Assembly (NCBI RefSeq): GCF_002901995.1
Contig: NZ_PPQN01000011.1
Coordinates: 136,142-200,141, forward strand
Reading direction: 5' to 3'
Source of the DNA: Staphylococcus coagulans
GTDB taxonomy: Bacteria > Bacillota > Bacilli > Staphylococcales > Staphylococcaceae
DNA: 64,000 nucleotides
Below are positions 55,156 through 64,000 of the stretch, one piece after another (position 1 is the stretch's first letter; every line of letters starts with the position of its first letter). A program made the translations under genes and the position numbers. The notes below the pieces were generated by a model that saw only the letters and a program-made list of their open reading frames with translations, searched no databases and had not been told where the DNA came from.

Positions 55156-55453
55156 TTATAGAAATTGTTTCTCCAGATTTACATTGCTTTTGACTTTCTT
55201 TAATATAGCCTTCTCTAACTAAATCATCGATCGTTGCAGGTTTGTGATTGAACTTTAAAGCATAAGCTTCGATTTGACTATCTATCATTTTCAATTGTGC
55301 GCTACAGCCTGTCTTCTGAATGTGCTCAGATTGTTTAGCAATGTTAGGAATGATTAAAATTAGTAATACACTAATGATTAATAACACGAGTAACATTTCT
55401 ATGAGTGTAAAGCCTTTTTTAACTAATAATTTTGTCATTATATTTTTAATCAT
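55130..55453 (-). CDS. comGC: Major competence pseudopilin ComGC
   Basis: Main subunit of the competence pilus, 107 residues. The prepilin site VKKGFTLIEMLLVLLII is at residues 11-27, cleaved after Gly14 by ComC; Glu19 is +5. Two cysteines (in KTGCSAQ and KQCKSG) can form the pilin disulfide. AGGAGA lies 7 nt before ATG 55453. Confidence 0.92.
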   Translation of the reverse strand: MIKNIMTKLLVKKGFTLIEMLLVLLIISVLLILIIPNIAKQSEHIQKTGCSAQLKMIDSQIEAYALKFNHKPATIDDLVREGYIKESQKQCKSGETISINAGEAIAS

Positions 55454-55464
55454 ATCAATATCTC

Positions 55465-56532
55465 CTATTCTTTTATCGTTTGCATCATTTCAAAAATGGG
55501 AAGCATCATGACTAAATAAACACATAATACGAGTAAGCCAATTAAGGTGAACATAATGGGCTGAATCCATTTAATGTGTTGGTGTAAAAAATATTCAATA
55601 TGGTCAAGTAAAAATATGCTATACATTTGGAGTTCGACATCCAATTTATCTCGCATTTCACCATGTTGAATATAATGAATAAGCTGATTTTCAAAACAAT
55701 TGAGCTGGGTAAATATAGTTGAAAAGGAAACGCCATTTTGAAGTTGATATTGCAAAGTACGACCAATATATGTGAGAAATAAACTTTCTTGTTGATGGAT
55801 ATAAATTTGGACAATGTCATTCAATGTGATGCCATTTTTAAAAAATAAAACGAAATGATTTGTAATGTTATAGGTGTTGTAAAGTTTGTAGTATTTTCTG
55901 AGGAATGGGAAGCGGTTAATCCATTGAATTTGCTGACGAACAGTAAGTTGCTTAAAAAAGTGGCGAACTAAAAAGAAAATAGCGGTCAAACAAAGAAGTA
56001 GAGCTAATGAAGTGAGTGGGAAGTTTTGGATGAAAGCTTTTATGATTTTTTGTAATAATGAGGCTTCTAACTGCATATTGTCATACATTTGATTAAATTG
56101 AGGCATAACGGTGTGGTTCAAAGTCGTGATTAGCGCGAAAAAAATAAAAATAAGTACAATAGGATATTGTATTGTTTTAACAAATTGTTTTTTAAGCTTT
56201 CTGTTTTTACTATAAAATTGGTGGCATAATTGCAGAGTTTCTGGGAGAGAACCGTATTTTTCAGCGAAATATAATTGGAGTAATACGGTTTGCGGATAAC
56301 CTAAAATACGGAAAACTTCATAGCATGAAGCACCTTGATTCAAGGCGTTGATCAATATTGAATGGAATCGTTTGTTTTTGATTTGGAGTTGATCATATAT
56401 AAACTTCATCGCTTCAGCGAAAGTAAATCCATGCACTAATAGTTGTGATAGGCGTTCCATTATTAATAGATGATTTGAGTTTATATGACGTAATGTTCGC
56501 CTATGTTGAATATTTTCGTAATATTTTTTCAT
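55465..56532 (-). CDS. comGB: Competence pilus platform protein ComGB
   Basis: Polytopic inner-membrane platform (GspF family) of the pseudopilus, 355 residues. Two cytoplasmic helical domains (ERLSQLLVHGFTFAEAMKFI and the mirrored ITLNDIVQIYIHQ) alternate with three membrane segments (about 125-145, 175-195 and 325-350). It overlaps comGA by 32 bp. Confidence 0.92.
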   Translation of the reverse strand: MKKYYENIQHRRTLRHINSNHLLIMERLSQLLVHGFTFAEAMKFIYDQLQIKNKRFHSILINALNQGASCYEVFRILGYPQTVLLQLYFAEKYGSLPETLQLCHQFYSKNRKLKKQFVKTIQYPIVLIFIFFALITTLNHTVMPQFNQMYDNMQLEASLLQKIIKAFIQNFPLTSLALLLCLTAIFFLVRHFFKQLTVRQQIQWINRFPFLRKYYKLYNTYNITNHFVLFFKNGITLNDIVQIYIHQQESLFLTYIGRTLQYQLQNGVSFSTIFTQLNCFENQLIHYIQHGEMRDKLDVELQMYSIFLLDHIEYFLHQHIKWIQPIMFTLIGLLVLCVYLVMMLPIFEMMQTIKE

Positions 56533-57475
56533 CGATCACGCCTTCTTGGTTTAAAGAATGTAACTTATCTACTAAGCTTTCAAATGCTGCAGGTAATTTA
56601 AAATTGTTTTTCAAGAAAAATTGAATTTCAGATTGATTCATTGTTTCATAAACAAGTTGTCGGTTATCTTTTTTAGTTGTAATTAAACGTTGGTTAATAA
56701 TCATATTAATAGATTGTGACAAGTCTTGCTGTGACAGTCCCATTTCTAATAGTCTTAATAATACACCTGAGCAATCATTTGCATGAATTGTGGATAAAAC
56801 TAAATGACCACTTAAACTCGCTTGAATGACGTCTCTGGCAATATATTTATCTCTTATTTCACCAATTAGAATGACATCTGGATCGCATCTTAAAATGGCT
56901 TTCAATGAAGAACTATAAGTGATATCTGCTTTTTCATTAACAGAAATTTGTGTGATCCCGTTTACGAGCTGTTCGACCGGGTCCTCAATGGTGATAATAT
57001 TAAGATTTAATTTTTGCTTTGCATAAACGACCATTTGATACATCAGCGTACTTTTACCTGCACCGGTTGGACCACTAAATAATATGAGGCCCTGCTTTTT
57101 TTCCATTGTTGTTTTAATATCTATCACTGAGTCTATATTTGAAGTTTGGAAATATTGGGGTGTTAAGCGTATGACACAACTTTCAGTACCTAAATTAAGT
57201 GGTAATGTAGATACGCGGAGATAATATAAATTTTTATACTCATAAATATATCTACCGCTTTGTGCTTTGTGGCGTGTTGTAATATCAAGTCCAGCTTGAA
57301 ACTTTAAAAGCGTGAGCAATTTTTGATAGGTTTCTTTATTCAATGTGTCATACATGATTAACTGGTCTTTAACTCTTAATTTCACCTCAACTTGTGATTG
57401 TGAAGGTATAAAATGAATATCACTTGCTTCACTTTGAATCGCATATTGAATGACATGGTCAAATAATAATTGCAT
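56501..57475 (-). CDS. comGA: Competence pilus ATPase ComGA
   Basis: Hexameric secretion ATPase that powers pseudopilus assembly. From ATG 57475 the 324 residues match the S. aureus length. Walker A GPTGAGKST at 135-143, the Asp box ITIEDPVE, Walker B CDPDVILIGEIRD, and HLVLSTIHANDCSGVLLRLLEMG with its His are all present; no CxxC zinc motif is seen. First gene of comGA-GG. Its SD (GAGGTG at 57482-57487) is inside a hairpin arm. Confidence 0.94.
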   Translation of the reverse strand: MQLLFDHVIQYAIQSEASDIHFIPSQSQVEVKLRVKDQLIMYDTLNKETYQKLLTLLKFQAGLDITTRHKAQSGRYIYEYKNLYYLRVSTLPLNLGTESCVIRLTPQYFQTSNIDSVIDIKTTMEKKQGLILFSGPTGAGKSTLMYQMVVYAKQKLNLNIITIEDPVEQLVNGITQISVNEKADITYSSSLKAILRCDPDVILIGEIRDKYIARDVIQASLSGHLVLSTIHANDCSGVLLRLLEMGLSQQDLSQSINMIINQRLITTKKDNRQLVYETMNQSEIQFFLKNNFKLPAAFESLVDKLHSLNQEGVIDEKILRKYST

Positions 57476-57511
57476 AAAAATCACCTCTTACATCTATACA
57501 CGTAAGAGGTG
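57476..57511 (-). terminator. Hairpin between hydrolase gene and comGA, also masking the comGA SD
   Basis: CACCTCTTAC (57511-57502 read on minus) pairs perfectly with GTAAGAGGTG (57491-57482), loop 10 nt, followed by ATTTTT and then the comGA ATG. It has the look of an intrinsic terminator, and its 3' arm contains the comGA Shine-Dalgarno. Confidence 0.7.
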
Positions 57512-57531
57512 TTTAAATTACTTTAAAATTT

Positions 57532-58155
57532 TTAGCCATGAAGATAAGGATTCATATATTCATTTTCAACAGTCGTGAATGGACCATGTCCCGGATATAA
57601 TGGCAACGTTTCATCTAAATTAAAAATCTTATCTTGAATTGAATCAACGAGTGTTTCATAGTCACCGCGGTATAAATCTGTTCTACCAATGCCATTATTA
57701 AATAAAGTATCTCCAACAACTGCAAATTCATCAAAAACATACGTCAAACTTCCTGGTGAATGTCCAGGTGTATGCAATGCATCAAATTGAAATTGTCCAA
57801 TTTGATGATGACCCTCTTCAATTGCAGTAGGATTTGCATGGCTTGTGATGATTGGTAATCCATATGCTTGGAATTGAACAGAGCCATTTTTTTCTGGTTC
57901 AGAAAGAAAATCAAATTCTTCAGGATGCATATATACTGGCACGTCATATTGTTTTAAAACATCATCTAGTGCTGCAATATGATCAAAATGTGCATGAGTA
58001 AGCAAAATTGCTTTCAATTGCTTTTGAGATTGCTGAATACGATTTAATATTTTTTTGGATTCTGAAGATGGGTCGATTAAAATCAATTCGGTATCATTTT
58101 CAATAAAATACGTATTTGTACTGACTATCCCTAAAGTCAGGTAGGAAATTTTCAT
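57532..58155 (-). CDS. Metallo-beta-lactamase-fold hydrolase (glyoxalase II-like)
   Basis: 207-residue MBL-fold protein: LTHAHFDHIAALDD holds the THxHxDH metal motif, HTPGHSPGSLTYVF and VGDTLFNNGIGRTDLYRGD add the further ligands, and LYPGHGPFTTV ends it. It resembles YqgX of Bacillus and bacillithiol-S-transferase/glyoxalase II-type hydrolases; the substrate is unknown. ATG 58155 has GAGGG 6 nt upstream; ATG 58170 directly after the previous stop lacks an SD. Confidence 0.88.
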   Translation of the reverse strand: MKISYLTLGIVSTNTYFIENDTELILIDPSSESKKILNRIQQSQKQLKAILLTHAHFDHIAALDDVLKQYDVPVYMHPEEFDFLSEPEKNGSVQFQAYGLPIITSHANPTAIEEGHHQIGQFQFDALHTPGHSPGSLTYVFDEFAVVGDTLFNNGIGRTDLYRGDYETLVDSIQDKIFNLDETLPLYPGHGPFTTVENEYMNPYLHG

Positions 58156-58170
58156 GTTTATCCCTCTCAT

Positions 58171-58482
58171 TTACTGTAAATGTTTTCTCACTGATTCTAA
58201 TTTATCATTCATCTTTCTATTTTTATCACGACGGTCATCGATTCTAATATTAGTGCAAACACGATCTAAACCTTTATCAAATGGTAGTTCATGAATGGCT
58301 TGAACAACTTCAAATAAATCAGATAGCTCGCCTTCAATCAATGTGTTCATGGGTGTTAATTGATAGTCGATCTTACCTTCTTGTTTGAATGCCTCTAATT
58401 TTGTTTGGATTTCAGCGATATATTTACTTACACTTGGTCCTTCAGTTCCAACAGGGATTACTACGACATCTACTATAGCCAT
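58171..58482 (-). CDS. MTH1187/YqgV-family thiamine-binding protein
   Basis: 103-residue ferredoxin-like fold protein: VVVIPVGTEGPSVSKYIAEI and YQLTPMNTLIEGELSDLFEVVQAIHE match the family whose members bind hydroxymethylpyrimidine or thiamine. Its ATG directly follows the glk stop (TAAATG) and uses a GGAGCG SD within glk. Confidence 0.87.
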   Translation of the reverse strand: MAIVDVVVIPVGTEGPSVSKYIAEIQTKLEAFKQEGKIDYQLTPMNTLIEGELSDLFEVVQAIHELPFDKGLDRVCTNIRIDDRRDKNRKMNDKLESVRKHLQ

Positions 58483-59469
58483 TTAAACGCGCTCCTTTTC
58501 TATAATATAAGTTTTTATTAAACCAGCTGCACCGACAATACCAGCATCATTGCCGAGTTCTGCACGTACAATTTCTGTACCCTCTTGTGAAGGTGTAAAT
58601 GCAAGATGATGATATTCTGTTTTAATATTTTCAATTAAAATATCTCCTGCATCCGACATACCACCGCCAAGAATAATATATTTCGGATTTGTCGTAACAC
58701 TGATAATACTTGCTAAATAAGCAATGTATTGTGCAACACGTTCGGTAATAAATATACAAAATTGATCACCTGCTTTAGCAGCATCAAAAACTGCTTTAGC
58801 GGTGACTTTATTATCTTTAATCAATTGTAGAATTGATGATTTAAATGTCAATTTAGGATAATAGAAATTGACTAAATTAACGACGCCCGTAGCTGAAGCA
58901 ACGGTTTCGATGCAACCCGATTTACCACAGTTGCACTGGAAACGTTGGTCATGATCCACTCTGATATGTCCAAGTTCGGCACCTGAGCCATTATGGCCAT
59001 GTACAATCTCGCCGTTTGAAATAATACCGCCGCCGAGTCCTGTACCTAATGTTATCGCAACAACATCCTCAGCATCTTTGCCCGCACCACTATGTTTTTC
59101 TCCTAATGCTGCAACATTGGCATCATTGTCGACATAGACCGGGAATGAAACCCACTCTTGCATGATCTCTGAAACATTGACACGGTCAGGCCAGTTAAGG
59201 TTGACTGCACCATTCACAATCCCAGATTTAAACATAACTGGACCGGGAACGCCTATTCCTAATCCAAGAACGTCATTCATTTCAAAGTTATATTTATCTA
59301 TTTGGTTTACAAAAGCATCATATATTTGTCGTAATAAAACACGACCAGTAGGATCAGACGTATCGGTTTCAATCGACCATTTCGAAAGTTGTTCTAGATT
59401 ATCATTAAAAATCCCAAGTTTACAAGTCGTACCACCAATATCTGCTGCTAAAATCAAATGTTTACTCAT
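58483..59469 (-). CDS. glk: Glucokinase (ROK family)
   Basis: Phosphorylates glucose with ATP. 328 residues with the N-terminal phosphate loop [46 protein letters not shown], the Glu-His zinc region [10 protein letters not shown], and the ROK zinc cysteines in [10 protein letters not shown]. Overlaps yqgQ by 8 bp. Confidence 0.94.
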   Translation of the reverse strand: MSKHLILAADIGGTTCKLGIFNDNLEQLSKWSIETDTSDPTGRVLLRQIYDAFVNQIDKYNFEMNDVLGLGIGVPGPVMFKSGIVNGAVNLNWPDRVNVSEIMQEWVSFPVYVDNDANVAALGEKHSGAGKDAEDVVAITLGTGLGGGIISNGEIVHGHNGSGAELGHIRVDHDQRFQCNCGKSGCIETVASATGVVNLVNFYYPKLTFKSSILQLIKDNKVTAKAVFDAAKAGDQFCIFITERVAQYIAYLASIISVTTNPKYIILGGGMSDAGDILIENIKTEYHHLAFTPSQEGTEIVRAELGNDAGIVGAAGLIKTYIIEKERV

Positions 59470-59668
59470 CTCTGTTCATCCTTCTTTGGTTAATTAATAA
59501 TTTAGATTGGAGAAATTCTTCTCTAGTTATTAATTCGTGTCGATATAACGTCTGAATTTCTTGTTCAATCATTTCTAGCATATCATCTTTATTATCAAAA
59601 TAAATGATAAAACCATATTTTTTAAGTAATTGAAGTACATCATAAAATGTATTAAGTTGTGTCTGCAT
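59462..59668 (-). CDS. yqgQ: YqgQ-family protein
   Basis: A small (about 68-residue) cytosolic helical protein always found before glucokinase in Firmicutes; function unknown. [31 protein letters not shown] is the family pattern. Two ATGs (59668 and 59677) are possible and neither has a strong SD; I use 59668, which starts just after the rhomboid stop. Confidence 0.8.
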   Translation of the reverse strand: MQTQLNTFYDVLQLLKKYGFIIYFDNKDDMLEMIEQEIQTLYRHELITREEFLQSKLLINQRRMNRDE

Positions 59669-59669
59669 G

Positions 59670-61109
59670 TTAATCATCCAGTTCTTTTTTTAAATTGATA
59701 TAATCCTTATTTTTAGGATCATTTTTTAGTACTTGTGATAAATATTTATTTGCCTTTTTATTATCACCTAATGACCGGTTTGCTATGGCTAATTCATAAT
59801 TGAGTGGTGTTGAATTTGGAAAGAGCTTGACACCGTGTTCCCATTCAGCCATAGCCTCGGCTTTTGAATCTTGTGTTGCAATAATTAGACCGGATAAATA
59901 ATATGTCATGTCGTCTGCATAGCCATTATGGTAAGTCTGCTTAACCATATCTTTAGCTTCACTAAAATGATTGCTATACATCTCATCTTGAATGATTTGA
60001 TTATAAATATTGATATCCGGTGTTGTATATATTTTCACGAGCATACCAATGGTAATCACAATTGTGAATGCGACTAAAATGTAAAAGTATTTTCGCATTG
60101 CTACAAATAAATAACCTAAATAAGTAATAAGTCCCCCACCTATTAATCCGCCTAAATGAGCGACCACGTTAACATTTTGAATGAGCAATGTAATTCCCGT
60201 CATAATGAGTACAGCAAGAATCATTTGTAACATCATTTTTCGTTCAAAACGTTTGCTGATAATCATCAATGCAAGTAATGCGCCAATTAATCCAAAAATA
60301 GCCCCACTCGCTCCTAATGAAAATCCCTTTGTAATAAACGATAACGATAATAAGTTGCCAAAAATTCCTGAGAAAAAGTAGATACCAAGCATTTTAAGTG
60401 ATCCGACAAAGGATTCTACTAATTTCCCAAATATATAGAGTGACAACATATTAAAGAGTAAATGTTGAAAATCAATATGTAAAAATATCGAAGACAACAG
60501 TCGGTACCATTCTCCATGGACAACATTAAAATGGCTTAATGCGCCTAAGTTAATAATTTCATAATCTGTATGATGAGGTGTAAAAAAAGTTACGATAAGC
60601 CAAATAAGTACATTTATAAAAATCAAAACGTAAGTTACCGGAGTAAAACGATACATTGCACGTTCGATAATATTTGGATTCAATACACGCTTTTTGTACT
60701 CTTTTTCTGTTTTATTATCTTTATGTCTCAAATTTCTTTTGATTAGAAAGTGATCACTCATTTGATCAAATGCTTTGATTGAATCAATACAATGAAAACG
60801 AACCCGAACAGGTTGATGTACATTGAATTGAGTGGGATTAAACGATTTCTCCGTCATTACATATACATCATAACGATTGGCATTATAACCTATGAAGTTT
60901 GTGATATCATCATGATGTGAAATGAGGCGCTCTTTATCAAATTCTAATTCTTGGGTTGTAAAATGACCTTGTTTAAATATAATAATATGATTTTGTTTTT
61001 TATTGCCAAGCCAAATCTCGCCTTTATCTTGATCAAAGTGTATACATTCGTAGTTTAAGTATTTTATCCATAAAAAGCTTGCTTTCCATAAGTGCTTTTC
61101 TTCAAACAT
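59670..61109 (-). CDS. Rhomboid intramembrane serine protease with TPR tail (GluP-like)
   Basis: 479 residues in three parts: a soluble N-terminal domain (1-150), a six- or seven-helix rhomboid core, and a C-terminal TPR-like region (about 385-475). The catalytic dyad is Ser268 (GASGAIFG) and His318 (VVAHLGG); His216 and Asn220 (HLLFN) form the oxyanion region. The layout matches GluP (YqgP) of Bacillus, which degrades membrane proteins such as the Mg transporter MgtE. Confidence 0.92.
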   Translation of the reverse strand: MFEEKHLWKASFLWIKYLNYECIHFDQDKGEIWLGNKKQNHIIIFKQGHFTTQELEFDKERLISHHDDITNFIGYNANRYDVYVMTEKSFNPTQFNVHQPVRVRFHCIDSIKAFDQMSDHFLIKRNLRHKDNKTEKEYKKRVLNPNIIERAMYRFTPVTYVLIFINVLIWLIVTFFTPHHTDYEIINLGALSHFNVVHGEWYRLLSSIFLHIDFQHLLFNMLSLYIFGKLVESFVGSLKMLGIYFFSGIFGNLLSLSFITKGFSLGASGAIFGLIGALLALMIISKRFERKMMLQMILAVLIMTGITLLIQNVNVVAHLGGLIGGGLITYLGYLFVAMRKYFYILVAFTIVITIGMLVKIYTTPDINIYNQIIQDEMYSNHFSEAKDMVKQTYHNGYADDMTYYLSGLIIATQDSKAEAMAEWEHGVKLFPNSTPLNYELAIANRSLGDNKKANKYLSQVLKNDPKNKDYINLKKELDD

Positions 61110-61126
61110 ATAAATCCTCCAGTTAT

Positions 61127-61666
61127 TTATGTTTCTGCGATGATTAATTCAGATACCGGGTAATCATGAGGCTCAACGGTCATCAAGTCTGTCATTTGTA
61201 TATCATAAACGAGACTTAGATTCACTGGCTGATATTCTGACAAAAATCGATCAAAATAACCCCCGCCATAGCCAATACGATAACCATTTTGATTAAAAAC
61301 AACTCCTGGTACAATTACCAAATCTAATGAATGATTGATAGGTGTTTGATGTTTAACATATCGGATCCCTCTCTCATCCATATCAACTTGATTTAAGTCA
61401 AACAGCTGTTGAAATACCATCTTTTTTTGTTGATAGTCAGTAGAAGGTACAAAAACTAATTTATCGTTTTGTAATGCATGTAAAATAATCGGGTCTGTAT
61501 TGATTTCATGAGGCATGGACATTACAATACCGATACGATTGGCATGTTGATACTTTGGATGTGCAATTAATTGTTGAAATAGCCATTCGTCAGCTACACA
61601 TTTTTGCTGGGGTGAGAGTGATTTCATCTTATTTAAAGTTTCTAACCTCAATGATTTTTTGTTCAA
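61127..61666 (-). CDS. 5-formyltetrahydrofolate cyclo-ligase
   Basis: Converts 5-formyl-THF to 5,10-methenyl-THF with ATP, 179 residues. The family signature GYGGGYFDRFL is present, and VIVPGVVFNQNGYRIG precedes it; MSMPHEINTD and KQKMVFQQL form the ATP site. A TTG start at 61666 is read, after GGGGAG. It follows a good promoter and precedes the rhomboid gene by 17 bp. Confidence 0.92.
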   Translation of the reverse strand: MNKKSLRLETLNKMKSLSPQQKCVADEWLFQQLIAHPKYQHANRIGIVMSMPHEINTDPIILHALQNDKLVFVPSTDYQQKKMVFQQLFDLNQVDMDERGIRYVKHQTPINHSLDLVIVPGVVFNQNGYRIGYGGGYFDRFLSEYQPVNLSLVYDIQMTDLMTVEPHDYPVSELIIAET

Positions 61667-61691
61667 TTAACATCACTCCCCTTTTGTCACT

Positions 61692-61720
61692 ATTATATCG
61701 TGCTTGTTAACTGGTGTCAT
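61692..61720 (-). promoter_or_regulatory. Promoter of the cyclo-ligase/rhomboid/yqgQ/glk operon
   Basis: Minus strand ATGACA (61720-61715) and TATAAT (61697-61692), 17 bp apart, 26 bp before the start codon. Confidence 0.78.
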
Positions 61721-61870
61721 GGAAATATCATTATATGACAATTGAATAAAGTATATAACAATTGATTTAATGTCGTAAAATAAGTGCTTTAGCTACATTT
61801 ATAGTGGTACGTTCCAACATCCGATTATAGAATAATGAGCCAGAAACAGTTTCCTAAAGAAAGTAATAAA
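61721..61870. other. Gene-free stretch upstream of the cyclo-ligase promoter
   Basis: With the neighbouring promoter and terminator it makes up most of a 379-bp gap between genes. No ORF or repeat is seen. Confidence 0.35.
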
Positions 61871-61917
61871 AAAAGGGGCTAAAAATACCTATGACTAATA
61901 GATATTTTTGCCCCCTT
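61865..61917 (-). terminator. Terminator of rpmG
   Basis: AAGGGG...AAAAATA (61873-61887) pairs with TATTTTT...CCCCTT (61903-61917), with an inner CTAT/ATAG helix; minus-strand tail TTTTTTTATT. It is 130 bp after the rpmG stop. Confidence 0.85.
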
Positions 61918-62045
61918 GGATAAACAAACGTCTAAAACTTGTAATAAAATCTTGTCTAGAAGTTTGAAATCTCCGTGATTTAAACTGATTTAATCATTAA
62001 AATGAGTTGAATTATTTATGTTCCAAACTCACTTACATGAAATGA

Positions 62046-62195
62046 TTACTTAGTTTCACGATGTAAAGTTTTTTTATTATCTCGTGCACAGAACTTATTC
62101 ATTTCAATTCGTTCAGGATTATTTCTTTTGTTTTTAGTAGAGATGTAATTGCGATCTCCACATTCTGTACAAGCTAATGTCACATTAACGCGCAT
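62046..62195 (-). CDS. rpmG: 50S ribosomal protein L33
   Basis: A 49-residue ribosomal protein, read by eye because of its size: opens [19 protein letters not shown] and ends KTLHRETK, the L33 pattern. Cysteines are in CTEC and a third in FCARD; the fourth zinc position is Asp, so it is a three-Cys form. AGGAGGGA is 7-8 nt before the ATG. It lies between phoU and the cyclo-ligase, on the same strand as both. Confidence 0.92.
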   Translation of the reverse strand: MRVNVTLACTECGDRNYISTKNKRNNPERIEMNKFCARDNKKTLHRETK

Positions 62196-62269
62196 AGCGG
62201 TATCCCTCCTATTCTTTCTTCAAAATACGACTTCATTATCATATCATTTAAAGCAGAAATTGGAAAGTG

Positions 62270-62920
62270 TTATTTCTCATAAGTCTCATATCGATTTCCT
62301 GTAATAAAATAATAAATATGTTCAGCAATTTTGACGACATGATCACCGATTCTTTCTAAATATCTTGCGACTAAATGTGCTTGTCCAGCAACGAAAGGAT
62401 CGTTATCAATCAAGTATGTTGTATTAATAATTTGCTTATATAAATCATCAATATCAATATCACGTTCAATGATTTCTTTAACTAATTCTAAGTCATTATG
62501 ACGTGTGGCCTCTTTTAAGTCTTTGAGCATCAACATAGAAAGATGTCCCATAGCTTCGAGCCGCATCATAATATAATGATCTGTAAATTGTGCCCGTGTG
62601 CGTATTTTAGCTATATTTGCAGCATTATCGCCCATTCTTTCAAATTCAGAAGCGATTTTAAGTGTTGAAATCATAAATCGTAAATCTTTAGCAATAGGCT
62701 GTTGCCGTGTAATCAGCATGACAACTTTCTCATTAATATCAGACTCCAATTTATTAATGTCTTCATCTCTTCTGATAACCTGTCTTGCATGGGTAACGTC
62801 TTTATCTGATAAAACTTTTATCGATTGTTGTATCATATCATAAACGTTTAAACCTAATCGACGAACATCTTTAAATAGGTCACTTAACTGGTCTTCATAT
62901 CTTTTCCTAATGACAGTCAT
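62270..62920 (-). CDS. phoU: Phosphate-specific transport regulator PhoU
   Basis: 216-residue all-helical protein that links the Pst transporter to PhoR signalling and limits phosphate uptake. The two-fold repeat is clear: LFKDVRRLGLNVYDMIQQS and MLMLKDLKEATRHNDLEL, with metal-binding EFERMGDNAANIAKI and YLERIGDHVVKIAEH. The start is 2 bp after pstB. Confidence 0.94.
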   Translation of the reverse strand: MTVIRKRYEDQLSDLFKDVRRLGLNVYDMIQQSIKVLSDKDVTHARQVIRRDEDINKLESDINEKVVMLITRQQPIAKDLRFMISTLKIASEFERMGDNAANIAKIRTRAQFTDHYIMMRLEAMGHLSMLMLKDLKEATRHNDLELVKEIIERDIDIDDLYKQIINTTYLIDNDPFVAGQAHLVARYLERIGDHVVKIAEHIYYFITGNRYETYEK

Positions 62921-62922
62921 GA

Positions 62923-63807
62923 TTATCCAAAACGTCCAGAAATGTAGTCTTCTGTTTGTTTATCAGAAGGATTTGAGAAGATTTTATCTGTATCGTCGTA
63001 TTCATTCACATGACCATTTAAGAAAAATGCCGTTTTATCAGAAACACGCGCTGCTTGTTGCATATTATGTGTAACAATAATAATTGAATAATCTTTTTTC
63101 AAATCTTGTACAAGTTCTTCCACTCTTAAAGTAGAAATCGGATCAAGTGCAGAAGTTGGCTCATCCATTAAAATAACATCTGGTTCAATAGCAAGGCATC
63201 TAGCAATACAGACACGCTGTTGTTGTCCACCAGAAAGACCGTATGCATTTTGGTTAAGGCGGTCTTTTAATTCATCCCAAATTGCTGCACCACGTAACGA
63301 TTTTTCAACAATTTCATCTAGTATTTTTTTATCTTTTATCCCATGAATTCTTGGGCCGTAAGTGATGTTATCATAAATTGATTTCGGGAACGGATTTGGC
63401 TGTTGAAATACCATTCCTACATTTGTACGCAATTTTTCAACAGGATAACGCTTGTCAAAAATGTTTTGATCTCGATAAAATACTTTTCCTGATGTTTTCA
63501 CAGAGGGTACCAACTCCACCATTCTATTTAATGCTTTTACATAGGTTGATTTTCCTGATCCAGAAGGCCCGATAATGGCAGTAACATTTTTCTCTAAAAT
63601 ATCTAAGTTGATATTTTTTAATGAATGCTGCTCACCATACCATAAATCTAAATTCTGAGTAGAATAAACAATTTGACGATCTGCGTCTTTCAGTACATTG
63701 TCCTCTTGTTGTTGTGTTGTAGCAATAAATCTTTTATTTTCATTTTTAACTTTGCTATTACTGTTTACTTTGTTTGTTTCTGACTCTAGTGTATTAAGTT
63801 CAGTCAT
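62923..63807 (-). CDS. pstB: Phosphate ABC transporter ATP-binding protein PstB
   Basis: ATPase of the high-affinity phosphate importer, 294 residues. An unusual polar N-terminal extension of about 45 residues precedes the ABC domain. Walker [11 protein letters not shown]-loop VFQQPNPFP, signature LSGGQQQRV, Walker [14 protein letters not shown] and the switch His in [13 protein letters not shown] follow in order. The extension is also found in the S. aureus protein, as I recall. Confidence 0.95.
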   Translation of the reverse strand: MTELNTLESETNKVNSNSKVKNENKRFIATTQQQEDNVLKDADRQIVYSTQNLDLWYGEQHSLKNINLDILEKNVTAIIGPSGSGKSTYVKALNRMVELVPSVKTSGKVFYRDQNIFDKRYPVEKLRTNVGMVFQQPNPFPKSIYDNITYGPRIHGIKDKKILDEIVEKSLRGAAIWDELKDRLNQNAYGLSGGQQQRVCIARCLAIEPDVILMDEPTSALDPISTLRVEELVQDLKKDYSIIIVTHNMQQAARVSDKTAFFLNGHVNEYDDTDKIFSNPSDKQTEDYISGRFG

Positions 63808-63847
63808 AGTAAAACCTCATTTCAAAACGATTTTAAAATTTTTCTTG

Positions 63848-64000
63848 TTAATATTTTTTAGAATACTTGTTTCTGATAATGACAGCGATTGTGTTTAATA
63901 TTAATAAAATGGCTAATAAGACAATTATGGCTGCAGATGAAAGTGATTGAAAATCAAGCCCTGGTTTTCTTGCCCAATCATAAATTTGTAAAGGTAATGT
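63848..64000 (-). CDS. pstA: Phosphate ABC transporter permease PstA (C-terminal 50 residues)
   Basis: The last 50 codons of the permease; the rest is beyond the window. LPLQIYDWARKPGLDFQSL is followed by a final membrane helix (AAIIVLLAILLILNTIAVII) and a basic tail RNKYSKKY, as in PstA. It precedes pstB by 40 bp. Confidence 0.88.
   Translation of the reverse strand, partial: TLPLQIYDWARKPGLDFQSLSSAAIIVLLAILLILNTIAVIIRNKYSKKY

Overview
The window is a contiguous stretch of core chromosome from a low-GC Gram-positive coccus of the genus Staphylococcus. The evidence is the gene order (rpsA-cmk-ansA-ypdA-ebpS-recQ-fer-ribU-srrBA-rluB-scpBA-xerD-fur-proC-rnz-zwf-gnd-bfm-recN-argR-dxs-ispA-xse-nusB-acc-efp-lipM-gcv-aroK-comG-glk-phoU-pst), which follows S. 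aureus as I remember it, and the very high similarity of proteins such as Fur, SrrA, Zwf, ArgR and XseA to the S. aureus versions. It is not S. aureus itself: EbpS, SrrB, the ComG minor pilins and the lipoproteins are strongly diverged, and a ptb-buk pair sits in the branched-chain dehydrogenase cluster. Species cannot be fixed from sequence reading alone. I found no rRNA, tRNA, CRISPR array, insertion sequence, prophage or integration site.

Layout. 1-4.0 kb: 3' part of rpsA, cmk, ansA, and ypdA for bacillithiol redox. 4.0-9.3 kb: cell-surface EbpS, RecQ with its YpbB-like partner, ferredoxin, and the riboflavin transporter RibU behind an FMN riboswitch. 9.7-14.5 kb: SrrAB respiratory two-component system, RluB, and ScpAB condensin subunits. 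14.6-21.1 kb: a DUF309 protein, XerD, Fur with a PerR-type operator, a Nudix hydrolase, two oxidoreductases, ProC and RNase Z. 21.2-28.4 kb: oxidative pentose phosphate enzymes Zwf and Gnd around an AraC/GyrI-type regulator, an M20 peptidase, the 33-residue Prli42 miniprotein, an aromatic-acid-exporter-like membrane protein and a bacilliredoxin. 28.6-37.6 kb: an eight-gene co-directional run argR-recN-ptb-buk-lpd-bfmBAA-bfmBAB-bfmBB, which would make branched acyl-CoA primers for membrane lipids and could drain or feed them through acyl phosphates. 37.7-46.6 kb: isoprenoid (dxs, ispA), exonuclease VII, NusB, an Asp23-family protein, biotin carboxylase and its carrier, EF-P and an Xaa-Pro peptidase. 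46.6-53.9 kb: a lipoprotein with a small membrane protein, LipM, a degenerate rhodanese, and glycine cleavage genes gcvT-gcvPA-gcvPB under a glycine riboswitch that begins inside the end of aroK. 53.3-57.5 kb: the complete comGA-GG DNA-uptake pseudopilus operon followed by aroK. 57.5-64 kb: a metallo-beta-lactamase-fold hydrolase, a thiamine-binding-type protein, glucokinase, YqgQ, a rhomboid protease, 5-formyl-THF cyclo-ligase, rpmG, then phoU-pstB-pstA (cut by the window end).

The most interesting signals are at the level of RNA and gene expression. comGE has no ATG, GTG or TTG start before its prepilin signal, while comGD ends on a classical -1 slippery heptamer directly followed by a stop and preceded by a strong Shine-Dalgarno-like element. 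The ypdA Shine-Dalgarno is separated from its ATG by a long hairpin. The comGA Shine-Dalgarno lies inside a terminator-like stem. The ribU Shine-Dalgarno is locked by a perfect anti-SD helix below the FMN riboswitch. The SrrB here contains no cysteine at all, which conflicts with the disulfide-switch model described for S. aureus SrrB.
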